From Bacteroides sp. (lineage in GTDB: Bacteria > Bacteroidota > Bacteroidia > Bacteroidales > Bacteroidaceae): a stretch of DNA of 25,723 nucleotides. How positions within the stretch are numbered: the first letter of the stretch is position 1; each line of letters begins with the position of its first letter. Below the pieces are notes generated by a model. That model was not told the origin of the DNA and did not search any database. It saw only the letters and a program-made list of their open reading frames with translations. Positions 1 through 6,994 of the stretch are shown here, piece by piece. The stretch lies in assembly GCA_019414725.1 (NCBI GenBank), contig DXLM01000047.1:1-25723 (forward strand), given 5' to 3'. Made by a program: the position numbers and the translations under genes.

Positions 1-90
1 ATATCTGCCGTAAAACATAGTTTAGTAACACTATCCTTTGAGTTGCTTTTTTTCTCTTTATTTTCTAATTTGCGCTCCACATTTTTAGGA

Positions 91-107
91 GATATGAAAC
101 ACATATC
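91..107. promoter_or_regulatory. Short palindrome upstream of the EF-G paralog
   Basis: GATATG and CATATC form a perfect 6-bp inverted repeat around a 5-nt spacer, ending 29 nt before the start codon at 137. It could be an operator half-site pair or a small hairpin in the mRNA leader. Bases 1-136 otherwise hold no gene and no perfect TAnnTTTG box; the nearest match, TAATTTG at 66-72, lacks one spacer base. The CRP-like regulator Cur is reported to activate the orthologous gene in B. thetaiotaomicron, but I do not know its exact site, so no link is claimed. Confidence 0.3.
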
Positions 108-136
108 CGTTTGTTAATAATTAAACCTTAGATATC

Positions 137-2296
137 ATGAAAGTATATCAGACTAACGAAATTAAAAACATTGCACTTCTTGGCAATGATGGCTCAGGTA
201 AAACCACCCTCACAGAGTCTTTGCTCTTTGAGAGTGGTATTATAAAACGTCGTGGCAGAATTACTGCCAAAAACACGGTTAGTGATTATTTTCCGGTAGA
301 GCAAGAATATGGTTATTCAGTGTTCTCTACCGTTTATCATGTAGAGTGGAATGGAAAAAAACTAAATATAATTGACTGTCCGGGTAGTGATGACTTCGTA
401 GGGGCTGCCATAACCGCGCTAAATGTAACCGATACTGCTATTTTGCTGCTGAATGGACAATACGGTCCCGAAGTAGGTACTCAGAACCACTTCCGTTATA
501 CTGAAAAGCTGGGCAAGCCGGTTATCTTTTTGGTCAATCAGCTTGATAATGAGAAATGTGACTATGACAATGTGCTCGAACAGTTGCGTAGCATTTATGG
601 CTCCAAGGTAGTTCCCGTGCAGTATCCTCTTGAAACGGGACCTAATTTTCATGAACTCATTGACGTGCTGTTGATGAAGAAATATTCATGGGGACCTGAA
701 GGGGGCGCTCCTACAATTGAAGAGATTCCTGATTCTGAGAAAGAAAAGGCATTGGAAATGCATAAAGCTTTGGTAGAGGCTGCTGCTGAAAATGATGAGA
801 CACTGATGGAAAAGTTCTTTGAATCGGAATCATTGACTGAAGATGAAATGCGTGAAGGTATCCGTAAGGGATTGGCGACACGTGGTATGTTCCCTGTTTT
901 CTGTGTATGTGCAGGTAAGGATATGGGTGTCCGTCGTCTGATGGAATTCTTAGGTAATGTTGTTCCATTCGTATCGGATATGCCTGTGGTTCATAATACC
1001 CGTGGTGTTCCTGTGCCTCCCGATGCGAATGGCCCTACTTCTCTTTATTTCTTCAAGACTGCCGTTGAACCCCATATCGGTGGTGTGCAGTATTTTAAAG
1101 TGATGAGCGGAAAAGTACACGAAGGTGACGATTTGACTAATGCTGATCGTGGCTCTAAAGAGCGTATGGCACAGCTTTTTGTTTGTGCGGGAGCTAATCG
1201 TATTCCGGTGCAGGAACTGGTAGCCGGAGATATTGGTTGTACTGTGAAATTGAAAGATGTAAAGACTGGAAATACCTTGAACGGCAAAGACTGTGAAAAC
1301 CGGTTTAACTTCATTAAATATCCTAATGCTAAATACTCGCGTGCCATCAAGCCTGTAAATGAGGCTGATGTAGAGAAGATGATGGTTATATTGAACCGTA
1401 TGCGTGAGGAAGATCCTACTTGGGAAGTGGAGCAATCTAAGGAATTGAAACAGACTATTGTGCATGGACAAGGTGAGTTTCATCTCCGTACCTTGAAGTG
1501 GCGTTTGGAAAATAACGAAAAATTGCAGATTAAGTTTGAGGAGCCTAAGATCCCTTATCGTGAAACAATCACTAAAGCAGCCCGTGCCGATTATCGTCAT
1601 AAGAAACAATCAGGCGGTGCTGGGCAATTTGGTGAGGTCCATCTCATTGTTGAACCTTATTATGAAGGAATGCCTGTACCCGAAACGTATAAGTTTAACG
1701 GTCAGGAATTCAAGATAAATGTGAAGGGGACTGAGGAAATACCTTTGGAATGGGGTGGTAAATTAGTCTTTATTAACAGTATCGTGGGAGGATCTATTGA
1801 TGCCCGTTTTATGCCCGCTATCTTGAAAGGGATTATGAGCCGGATGGAGCAGGGTCCGTTGACAGGTTCGTATGCGCGTGATGTACGAGTGATTGTTTAT
1901 GATGGTAAGATGCATCCGGTAGACTCAAATGAAATCTCTTTTATGCTTGCAGGACGTAATGCATTCAGTGAGGCATTTAAGAATGCCGGACCTAAGATTC
2001 TGGAGCCGATTTATGATGTGGAGGTTTTCGTTCCCAGCGATAAAATGGGCGATGTGATGAGTGATTTGCAAGGTCGTCGTGGTATGATTATGGGGATGAG
2101 CAGTGAAAGTGGATACGAAAAACTGGTTGCAAAAGTACCTCTGAAAGAAATGTCTTCTTATTCCACTTCTTTAAGTTCTTTGACAGGCGGTCGCGCTTCA
2201 TTTATTATGAAGTTTGCCAGCTATGAATTGGTTCCGACAGACGTACAAGAAAAATTGATGAAGGAATTTGAAGCTAAAGAGAATAAAGATGATTGA
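137..2296 (+). CDS. fusA2: EF-G paralog (EF-G2 type) with altered G domain
   Basis: This 719-residue protein has the full five-domain layout of translation elongation factor G, the ribosomal translocase. The P-loop GNDGSGKT lies at residues 16-23, the G4 motif reads NQLD at 134-137 instead of NKMD, and domain IV around residues 485-515 keeps the family's GGAGQFG stretch. The G3 motif reads DCPGSDDF, where canonical EF-G has DTPGHVDF, so the catalytic histidine is Ser84. The switch I sequence RGITI is replaced by YGYSV. In B. thetaiotaomicron a second EF-G (EF-G2) has been described as promoting translocation without GTPase activity, with a role in gut colonisation and carbon starvation. This gene looks like its ortholog, by inference from motif loss rather than alignment. 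It sits alone, closed by its own terminator, upstream of a two-component system. No Shine-Dalgarno is visible. Confidence 0.9.
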   Translation: MKVYQTNEIKNIALLGNDGSGKTTLTESLLFESGIIKRRGRITAKNTVSDYFPVEQEYGYSVFSTVYHVEWNGKKLNIIDCPGSDDFVGAAITALNVTDTAILLLNGQYGPEVGTQNHFRYTEKLGKPVIFLVNQLDNEKCDYDNVLEQLRSIYGSKVVPVQYPLETGPNFHELIDVLLMKKYSWGPEGGAPTIEEIPDSEKEKALEMHKALVEAAAENDETLMEKFFESESLTEDEMREGIRKGLATRGMFPVFCVCAGKDMGVRRLMEFLGNVVPFVSDMPVVHNTRGVPVPPDANGPTSLYFFKTAVEPHIGGVQYFKVMSGKVHEGDDLTNADRGSKERMAQLFVCAGANRIPVQELVAGDIGCTVKLKDVKTGNTLNGKDCENRFNFIKYPNAKYSRAIKPVNEADVEKMMVILNRMREEDPTWEVEQSKELKQTIVHGQGEFHLRTLKWRLENNEKLQIKFEEPKIPYRETITKAARADYRHKKQSGGAGQFGEVHLIVEPYYEGMPVPETYKFNGQEFKINVKGTEEIPLEWGGKLVFINSIVGGSIDARFMPAILKGIMSRMEQGPLTGSYARDVRVIVYDGKMHPVDSNEISFMLAGRNAFSEAFKNAGPKILEPIYDVEVFVPSDKMGDVMSDLQGRRGMIMGMSSESGYEKLVAKVPLKEMSSYSTSLSSLTGGRASFIMKFASYELVPTDVQEKLMKEFEAKENKDD

Positions 2297-2321
2297 TAAA
2301 GTGTAAAATTTCGTACTTAGA

Positions 2322-2356
2322 AGAGACGTATTTCGTTAAAAATGCGTCTCTTTTTA
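2322..2356 (+). terminator. Rho-independent terminator after the EF-G paralog
   Basis: A 12-bp stem (arms 2322-2333 and 2340-2351, one G-U pair, 6-nt loop) runs into a T tract 25 nt after the fusA2 stop codon. Confidence 0.85.
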
Positions 2357-2393
2357 TTTAAGGTAACTTAAACTTTTAGGTTTGTTATTTGGC

Positions 2394-2420
2394 TTTGAAC
2401 TTAATTTTTTATTATTTTTG
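2394..2420 (+). promoter_or_regulatory. Candidate promoter for the rprX-like gene
   Basis: TATTTTTG at 2413-2420 fits the Bacteroides -7 element. TTTG at 2394-2397 could be the -33 element, but the spacing is 15 nt rather than about 19. It would give a leader of about 130 nt. That leader holds two copies of GGTTAAT, at 2481-2487 and 2512-2518, 31 nt apart. Confidence 0.4.
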
Positions 2421-2558
2421 CAAACCAATTGGCGTAAATTTTGTTATAATAGTCAGAATCTTAGCTTAAATGACTTTTTCGGTTAATTATAGAGAATGGC
2501 CGTTTAAATTTGGTTAATCTATTGTGTGATGAGATTTAACGCTTTTAATTTTGCTGGC

Positions 2559-4127
2559 ATGAAAAAGTCTACTATTTGGGTATTAGGTATTGTAATGGGG
2601 CTATCATTTCTTAGCTTATTGTATTTGCAGGTAAGCTATATTGAAGAAATGGTGAAAATGCGCAAAGGGCAATTTGATGAGTCTGTTCAGCGCAGCTTGG
2701 TCCAGGCGTGTCGGAATATTGAGTTGGTGGAAACTAAAAAGTATCTTGAGGATGATGCGATTGCTACGGAAAAAGCAGCACAGCTGTCCAGGGAGCAGTC
2801 CGAAGAGAAGAAGGGGGAAGGAAGTGGTGATGTGGTGGCGCATACGCATGAGTATTCCATTACTTCCGACGGATTGAACGGTTACTCTACTTTTGAATTG
2901 AAGATGAGGTTCAGTGCGAATCGTCCTTCTAATATTCCTAAAGCAATTATTTCGACTGGTAAGAACATTCCTCAGACTTCAAGAGCCTTGCAGGAAATAA
3001 TCAAAGACAGATATGTGTACCAACGTGCATTGTTGGACGAAGTGGTCTATAACATTTTGTATACAGCTAGTGACAAACCTTTGAACAAAAGAATCAACTT
3101 TAAACAGTTGGACTTGTTTTTAAAGACGGAATTGCTGAATAATGGCATTGACATTCCTTATCATTTTACGGTGACAGACCGTGACGGGACGGAAGTTTAC
3201 CATTGCCCTGATTATACCAAAGAGGGTAGTGAGAATACATATCCGCAGGTTTTATTTAAAAATGATCCTCCGGCTCGTATGGCGACAGTAAATATTCATT
3301 TTCCTACATTGAACAGTTACATATTCAGTTCTGTTAAATTTATGATCCCGTCACTGATCTTCACATTCGTATTGCTTGTGACGTTCATCTTTACTATCTA
3401 TATCATCTTCCGTCAGAAGAAGTTGACCGAGATAAAGAATGATTTCATAAACAATATGACACATGAATTCAAGACGCCTATCTCTACCATATCGTTGGCG
3501 GCCCAGATGTTGAAAGATCCGGCAGTGGGCAAATCTCCTGCTATGTTCCAGCATATATCCGGAGTGATAAATGATGAGACCAAACGTTTGCGTTTCCAAG
3601 TGGAAAAGGTGTTGCAGATGTCTATGTTCGAAAAGCAAAAAGCGACGCTGAAGATGAAAGAGGTGAATGCAAATGATTTGATAGCCGGTGTTGTCAATAC
3701 TTTCACGTTGAAGGTAGAGAAATACAATGGTAAAATCACTTCGAATCTGGATGCGGTAAATCCGGATATATTTGTAGACGAGATGCATTTTACAAATGTT
3801 ATTTTTAATTTGCTGGACAATGCAGTGAAATATAAAAAACAGGAAGGCGAATTGTTGTTGAATGTACGTACTTGGAATGAATCGGGCAAGCTTTATATCT
3901 CTATCCAGGACAATGGAATAGGTATTAAGAAAGAAAACCTGAAGAAGATATTCGATAAATTCTATCGTGTGCATACCGGTAACCTACACGATGTGAAAGG
4001 CTTTGGTTTGGGACTGGCTTATGTGAAAAAAATAATTCAAGATCACAAAGGGGCTATACGTGCCGAGAGTGAATTGAATGTAGGAACTAAATTTATAATT
4101 GTATTACCTTTATTAAAAAATGAATAA
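2559..4127 (+). CDS. rprX: Sensor histidine kinase, RprX-like
   Basis: A 522-residue membrane sensor kinase. It has an N-terminal membrane segment (about residues 4-22), a periplasmic sensor region of roughly 230 residues with no family I recognise, a second hydrophobic segment near 260-283, and then HisKA and HATPase domains. The phosphoacceptor is His302 in NNMTHEFKTP. The N box NLLDNAVKY, the G1 box DNGIGI and the G2 box GFGLGLAY are all intact. The frame stays open upstream to an ATG at 2529 and a GTG at 2526. I prefer 2559 because it gives a conventional MKK-type start and close to the length I recall for B. fragilis RprX. The stop overlaps or abuts the regulator gene, so the two are co-transcribed. 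RprX/RprY of B. fragilis affects tetQ expression; the physiological signal is not known to me. The symbol rests on family resemblance and the adjacent regulator. Confidence 0.8.
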   Translation: MKKSTIWVLGIVMGLSFLSLLYLQVSYIEEMVKMRKGQFDESVQRSLVQACRNIELVETKKYLEDDAIATEKAAQLSREQSEEKKGEGSGDVVAHTHEYSITSDGLNGYSTFELKMRFSANRPSNIPKAIISTGKNIPQTSRALQEIIKDRYVYQRALLDEVVYNILYTASDKPLNKRINFKQLDLFLKTELLNNGIDIPYHFTVTDRDGTEVYHCPDYTKEGSENTYPQVLFKNDPPARMATVNIHFPTLNSYIFSSVKFMIPSLIFTFVLLVTFIFTIYIIFRQKKLTEIKNDFINNMTHEFKTPISTISLAAQMLKDPAVGKSPAMFQHISGVINDETKRLRFQVEKVLQMSMFEKQKATLKMKEVNANDLIAGVVNTFTLKVEKYNGKITSNLDAVNPDIFVDEMHFTNVIFNLLDNAVKYKKQEGELLLNVRTWNESGKLYISIQDNGIGIKKENLKKIFDKFYRVHTGNLHDVKGFGLGLAYVKKIIQDHKGAIRAESELNVGTKFIIVLPLLKNE

Positions 4128-4827
4128 TATGGACGAGAAATTGCGTATCTTGTTATGCGAAGATGATGAGAATCTTGGCATGCTATTGAGAGAATATTTG
4201 CAGGCAAAAGGCTACTCGGCCGAACTTTGCCCGGATGGTGAGGCTGGCTACAAGGCTTTCCTTAAGAACAAATACGACTTATGTGTATTGGATGTGATGA
4301 TGCCGAAGAAAGACGGTTTTACTTTAGCACAGGAAATCCGTCAGGCTAATGCTGAAATTCCTATTATCTTCCTGACTGCTAAAACTTTGAAAGAGGATAT
4401 ATTGGAAGGCTTCAAGATTGGTGCGGATGACTATATCACTAAACCGTTCAGTATGGAAGAGTTGACTTTCCGTATCGAGGCTATTTTGCGTCGTGTACGT
4501 GGTAAGAGAAACAAGGAAAGCAATATCTACAAGATTGGTCGTTTTACTTTCGATACTCAGAAACAAATTTTGGCTATTGATGGAAAACAGACTAAACTGA
4601 CTACGAAAGAATCCGAATTATTGGGCTTGCTTTGTGCTCATGCTAATGAGATTCTGCAGCGTGATTTCGCATTGAAAACCATTTGGATTGATGATAATTA
4701 TTTCAATGCACGAAGCATGGACGTGTATATCACTAAGTTGCGTAAACATTTGAAAGAAGATGATTCTATCGAGATTATCAACATTCACGGGAAGGGGTAT
4801 AAACTGATTACTCCTGAAGTAGAATAA
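4120..4827 (+). CDS. rprY: OmpR-family response regulator, RprY-like
   Basis: A 235-residue response regulator and cognate partner of the upstream kinase. The receiver domain (about residues 8-122) has the acidic pair EDD, the phosphoacceptor Asp58 in VLDVMMPKKDG, the conserved Thr in FLTAKT and the Lys in YITKPF. The C-terminal part (about 135-235) is a winged-helix DNA-binding domain ending in the usual HGKGYKL motif. The ATG at 4120 overlaps the kinase gene by 8 nt. A second ATG at 4129, one base after the kinase stop, gives a 232-residue form that is equally plausible. Both arrangements suggest translational coupling. Transcription ends at the hairpin starting 24 nt after the stop codon. 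Confidence 0.85.
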   Translation: MNNMDEKLRILLCEDDENLGMLLREYLQAKGYSAELCPDGEAGYKAFLKNKYDLCVLDVMMPKKDGFTLAQEIRQANAEIPIIFLTAKTLKEDILEGFKIGADDYITKPFSMEELTFRIEAILRRVRGKRNKESNIYKIGRFTFDTQKQILAIDGKQTKLTTKESELLGLLCAHANEILQRDFALKTIWIDDNYFNARSMDVYITKLRKHLKEDDSIEIINIHGKGYKLITPEVE

Positions 4828-4850
4828 GGCTGAGTGAAATAGATGAAATA

Positions 4851-4883
4851 AAAAAGTCCGGAACATTTGTTTCGGACTTTTTT
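4851..4883. terminator. Bidirectional terminator between rprY and a small membrane gene
   Basis: A 14-bp stem with one G-U pair (arms 4851-4864 and 4869-4882, 4-nt loop) is flanked by A-rich sequence on the left and T-rich sequence on the right. It can therefore stop transcripts arriving from either side. Confidence 0.9.
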
Positions 4884-4902
4884 ATTTTTGTTCTCTTATA
4901 CT

Positions 4903-5085
4903 TTAATCAACAATGCGTTTGTTTAATACAATATAAACGATTAAACCTATAACGATAAGGGCGGCACTTCCACCTAAAACACCGTTGTCGTTAATTGCTG
5001 CACTTCCGGTGAAGAAAACACCGACTAAAATAGCGGCGCCGATGATCATCAGTATCAGACCTAAATTCTTAAGTAAGCTTTTCAT
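4903..5085 (-). CDS. Small two-helix membrane protein
   Basis: A 60-residue protein with hydrophobic segments at about residues 8-27 and 37-54, joined by a short polar Gly/Asn/Asp turn, and a basic N terminus (MKSLLKN). It is most likely a small inner-membrane protein with both ends in the cytoplasm. I recognise no family or function. It has a convincing start, and a shared terminator begins 20 nt beyond its stop, which supports a real gene. It lies 108 nt downstream of the marR-family gene on the same strand. No perfect -7 element was found upstream, so it may be read from the marR promoter. Confidence 0.7.
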   Translation of the reverse strand: MKSLLKNLGLILMIIGAAILVGVFFTGSAAINDNGVLGGSAALIVIGLIVYIVLNKRIVD

Positions 5086-5193
5086 GTGTGTATTTTATTA
5101 ATAGATTATATTTATTCTTGTGTACAAATTAAAGCATAATTCTCTTATCATGGAAATTATTTTAGGAAAAAAAGATGAAAACCTTGAAAAACT

Positions 5194-5640
5194 TTAGTCT
5201 TTGATGTTGGTGAATACCTTTCTTAATACATCTTGGCTGACTTTCAGTTCTTCCAATGTTAATCCTTGCAGTGCTTCTTTCAATGTCTTGTTTGCGATGA
5301 AACGTGCTTTGCCTTCCAATTCTCTGCCGGTTTTGGTCAAATGAATTAAATTGGTGCGTCGATCTCTTTTGTCGGCGATGCGCACCACCAAATGCTGGCG
5401 TTCCATATTGTCTATCAAGCGGGTCATGCTGGGTTTGTCTTTAAAAGTGGCATTACATAGTTCTTGCTGTGTGACACCATCTTTTTCCCATAGAAAAAGA
5501 AGGACTGTCCACTGTTCGGGGGTAATTTCTACACCATTCTGGCGAAAATTCCGGCTTAGTTTCCGGTTGATGGCGGCAGATACTTTGCCATTTAATATGG
5601 CAAATATTAATTGGATATCAAAACTAAATTGTTCTATCAT
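5194..5640 (-). CDS. MarR-family transcriptional regulator
   Basis: A 148-residue winged-helix repressor of the MarR family, which usually binds DNA as a dimer and responds to small ligands or oxidants. The helix-turn-helix covers about residues 55-75 (TQQELCNATFKDKPSMTRLI). The wing carries the family's basic DKRDRR stretch near residue 90, and the C-terminal helices form the dimer interface. The frame is open to a GTG at 5703, but a -7 element at 5665-5672 would place the transcript start downstream of that codon, so I take the ATG at 5638-5640. Regulated genes are unknown; the nearest candidates are itself and the small membrane gene. It diverges from the ribosomal operon. Confidence 0.85.
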   Translation of the reverse strand: MIEQFSFDIQLIFAILNGKVSAAINRKLSRNFRQNGVEITPEQWTVLLFLWEKDGVTQQELCNATFKDKPSMTRLIDNMERQHLVVRIADKRDRRTNLIHLTKTGRELEGKARFIANKTLKEALQGLTLEELKVSQDVLRKVFTNIKD

Positions 5641-5664
5641 GGAATTATTGTTTAAACAACTTTG

Positions 5665-5672
5665 CAAATATA
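5665..5672 (-). promoter_or_regulatory. -7 element of the marR-family gene
   Basis: On the minus strand the sequence reads TATATTTG, a perfect TAnnTTTG, 24 nt upstream of the ATG at 5640. No clear TTTG is seen at the -33 position. Its location decides the start codon of the regulator. Confidence 0.6.
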
Positions 5673-5775
5673 CAATTCTTGGCGGATATAACTTGTTTTT
5701 CACAGATAAAAAATATAAAAAGGAAAATTAATTGTAAAATGAAACTATATTTTTTGAAGAAAATTGCGATAACTC

Positions 5776-5806
5776 TTTGTAGATTAAGATAAAATATCTA
5801 CTTTTG
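5776..5806 (+). promoter_or_regulatory. Promoter of the rpsF-rpsR-rplI operon
   Basis: TTTG at 5776-5779 and TACTTTTG at 5799-5806 are separated by exactly 19 nt, a perfect Bacteroides housekeeping promoter. The expected start near 5813 leaves an AT-rich leader of about 37 nt with no stem-loop and no CCG-loop S6:S18 binding motif. Confidence 0.85.
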
Positions 5807-5849
5807 CACTCGCATTTGAAATTTAATTTAATAATTTAATAAACGTAGT

Positions 5850-6194
5850 ATGAATCAATACGAAACCGTTTTCATTTTAACTCCCGTTTTATCTGATGTT
5901 CAGATGAAGGAAGCGGTAGAGAAATTCAAAGGTATTCTGACTGCAGAAGGTGCAGAGATTATCAATGAGGAAAACTGGGGCTTGAAAAAGCTGGCTTACC
6001 CCATCCAAAAGAAATCAACTGGTTTCTATCAGTTGATAGAGTTCAAAGCAGAACCGCAGGTTATTGAAAAGTTGGAAATTAACTTCCGTCGTGACGAACG
6101 TGTTATCCGTTTCTTGACTTTTAAAATGGATAAATACGCTGCTGAATATGCTGCTAAGAGAAGAAATGTTAAATCAACTAAAAAGGAGGATTAA
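5850..6194 (+). CDS. rpsF: 30S ribosomal protein bS6
   Basis: A 114-residue protein with the bS6 fold. It opens with MNQYETVFILTP, carries the conserved GLKKLAYPIQKK segment at about residues 45-56, and ends in a Lys-rich tail. It binds bS18 on the platform of the small subunit. First gene of the operon, with no Shine-Dalgarno before its ATG. The bases coding for the last residues (KED) and the stop double as the ribosome binding site of rpsR. In Bacteroidia, bS6, bS18 and bS21 together form the pocket that hides the 3' tail of 16S rRNA. Confidence 0.97.
   Translation: MNQYETVFILTPVLSDVQMKEAVEKFKGILTAEGAEIINEENWGLKKLAYPIQKKSTGFYQLIEFKAEPQVIEKLEINFRRDERVIRFLTFKMDKYAAEYAAKRRNVKSTKKED
6180..6189 (+). 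promoter_or_regulatory. Strong Shine-Dalgarno of rpsR
   Basis: AAAAAGGAGG lies within the last codons of rpsF, and GGAGG ends 7 nt before the rpsR ATG. AAAGGAGG gives eight contiguous pairs with the usual 16S rRNA 3' end. This is unusual in a phylum whose genes mostly lack such sites. Confidence 0.85.
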
Positions 6195-6196
6195 TC

Positions 6197-6466
6197 ATGG
6201 CACAGCAACAATCAGAAATCAGATATTTAACTCCGCCCTCAGTAGACGTAAAGAAGAAAAAATACTGCCGTTTCAAAAAAAGTGGTATTAAGTACATTGA
6301 TTACAAAGATCCTGAATTCTTGAAGAAATTCTTGAACGAACAGGGTAAAATCCTTCCTCGCCGTATTACAGGTACTTCTCTGAAGTTCCAACGTCGTATT
6401 GCGCAGGCTGTTAAAAGAGCACGTCACTTGGCGTTACTTCCATTTGTAACTGACATGATGAAATAA
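6197..6466 (+). CDS. rpsR: 30S ribosomal protein bS18
   Basis: An 89-residue bS18, partner of bS6. The core motif GTSLKFQRRIAQAVKRARH (about residues 59-77) and the LALLPF ending are intact. Only one cysteine is present (YCRF), so this is a zinc-free form. It begins 2 nt after the rpsF stop and has a strong Shine-Dalgarno, whereas rpsF has none. bS18 is one of the proteins that sequester the anti-Shine-Dalgarno in Bacteroidia ribosomes, which makes this site a possible feedback element. Confidence 0.97.
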   Translation: MAQQQSEIRYLTPPSVDVKKKKYCRFKKSGIKYIDYKDPEFLKKFLNEQGKILPRRITGTSLKFQRRIAQAVKRARHLALLPFVTDMMK

Positions 6467-6467
6467 T

Positions 6468-6474
6468 AAGGAGG
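6468..6474 (+). promoter_or_regulatory. Strong Shine-Dalgarno of rplI
   Basis: AAGGAGG starts two bases after the rpsR stop codon and ends 7 nt before the rplI ATG, the optimal spacing. Confidence 0.8.
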
Positions 6475-6481
6475 AATAAGT

Positions 6482-6925
6482 ATGGAAATAATTTTGAAAG
6501 AAGACGTAGTGAACTTAGGCTACAAAAATGATATTGTAACTGTGAAGTCTGGTTACGGTCGTAACTATCTTATTCCGACTGGTAAGGCAGTGATTGCTTC
6601 ACCTTCAGCTAAGAAAATGTTGGCAGAAGAGCTGAAACAACGCGCTCACAAATTGGAAAAGATTAAGAAAGATGCTGAAGCTATGGCAGAACAGTTGAAG
6701 GATGTAACCTTGACTATTGCTACTAAAGTGAGTGCCACAGGTACTATTTTCGGTTCTGTTAGCAACATTCAAATTGCTGAGGAATTGGAAAAATTGGGTC
6801 ACAAGGTTGACAGAAAGATTATCGTTGTGAAAGATGCAGTGAAAGAAGTTGGTTCTTACAAAGCTATCGTTAAACTTCACAAGGAAGTTTCTGTAGAGAT
6901 CCCGTTCGAAGTAGTTGCTGAATAA
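6482..6925 (+). CDS. rplI: 50S ribosomal protein bL9
   Basis: A 147-residue bL9, normal length. The N-terminal rRNA-binding domain shows MEIILKEDVVNLGYKND and the signature GYGRNYLIP (about residues 24-32). A long charged helix follows (about 45-75), then the C-terminal domain with GSVSNIQIAEEL. bL9 binds domain V of 23S rRNA near the L1 stalk. It is the last gene of the operon, 15 nt after rpsR, and is closed by the hairpin at 6959. Confidence 0.97.
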   Translation: MEIILKEDVVNLGYKNDIVTVKSGYGRNYLIPTGKAVIASPSAKKMLAEELKQRAHKLEKIKKDAEAMAEQLKDVTLTIATKVSATGTIFGSVSNIQIAEELEKLGHKVDRKIIVVKDAVKEVGSYKAIVKLHKEVSVEIPFEVVAE

Positions 6926-6958
6926 AATCTGTAAATACTTTAAAGTATAATGATGCTG

Positions 6959-6991
6959 AAAAAGCCCGGTTCGTGAGAGCCGGGCTTTTTC
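6959..6991. terminator. Bidirectional terminator after rplI
   Basis: Arms 6959-6969 and 6980-6990 pair as AAAAAGCCCGG with CCGGGCTTTTT. The stem extends inward by three pairs to a GTGA (GNRA-type) loop. A-rich and T-rich ends let it serve both rplI and the convergent minus-strand gene that ends at 6995. Confidence 0.92.
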
Positions 6992-6994
6992 TTT

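Noticed and set aside
950..1609. Long antisense open frame inside the EF-G paralog
   Set aside because: It is a codon-usage shadow of a well-conserved gene and has no promoter, plausible start context or recognisable protein.
3351..3974. Antisense open frame of 207 codons inside the kinase gene
   Set aside because: It overlaps conserved HisKA and HATPase motifs on the other strand, and its translation resembles no protein family.
5813..5849. S6:S18-binding autoregulatory leader of rpsF
   Set aside because: The leader is short, AT-rich and has neither a stem nor a CCG loop.
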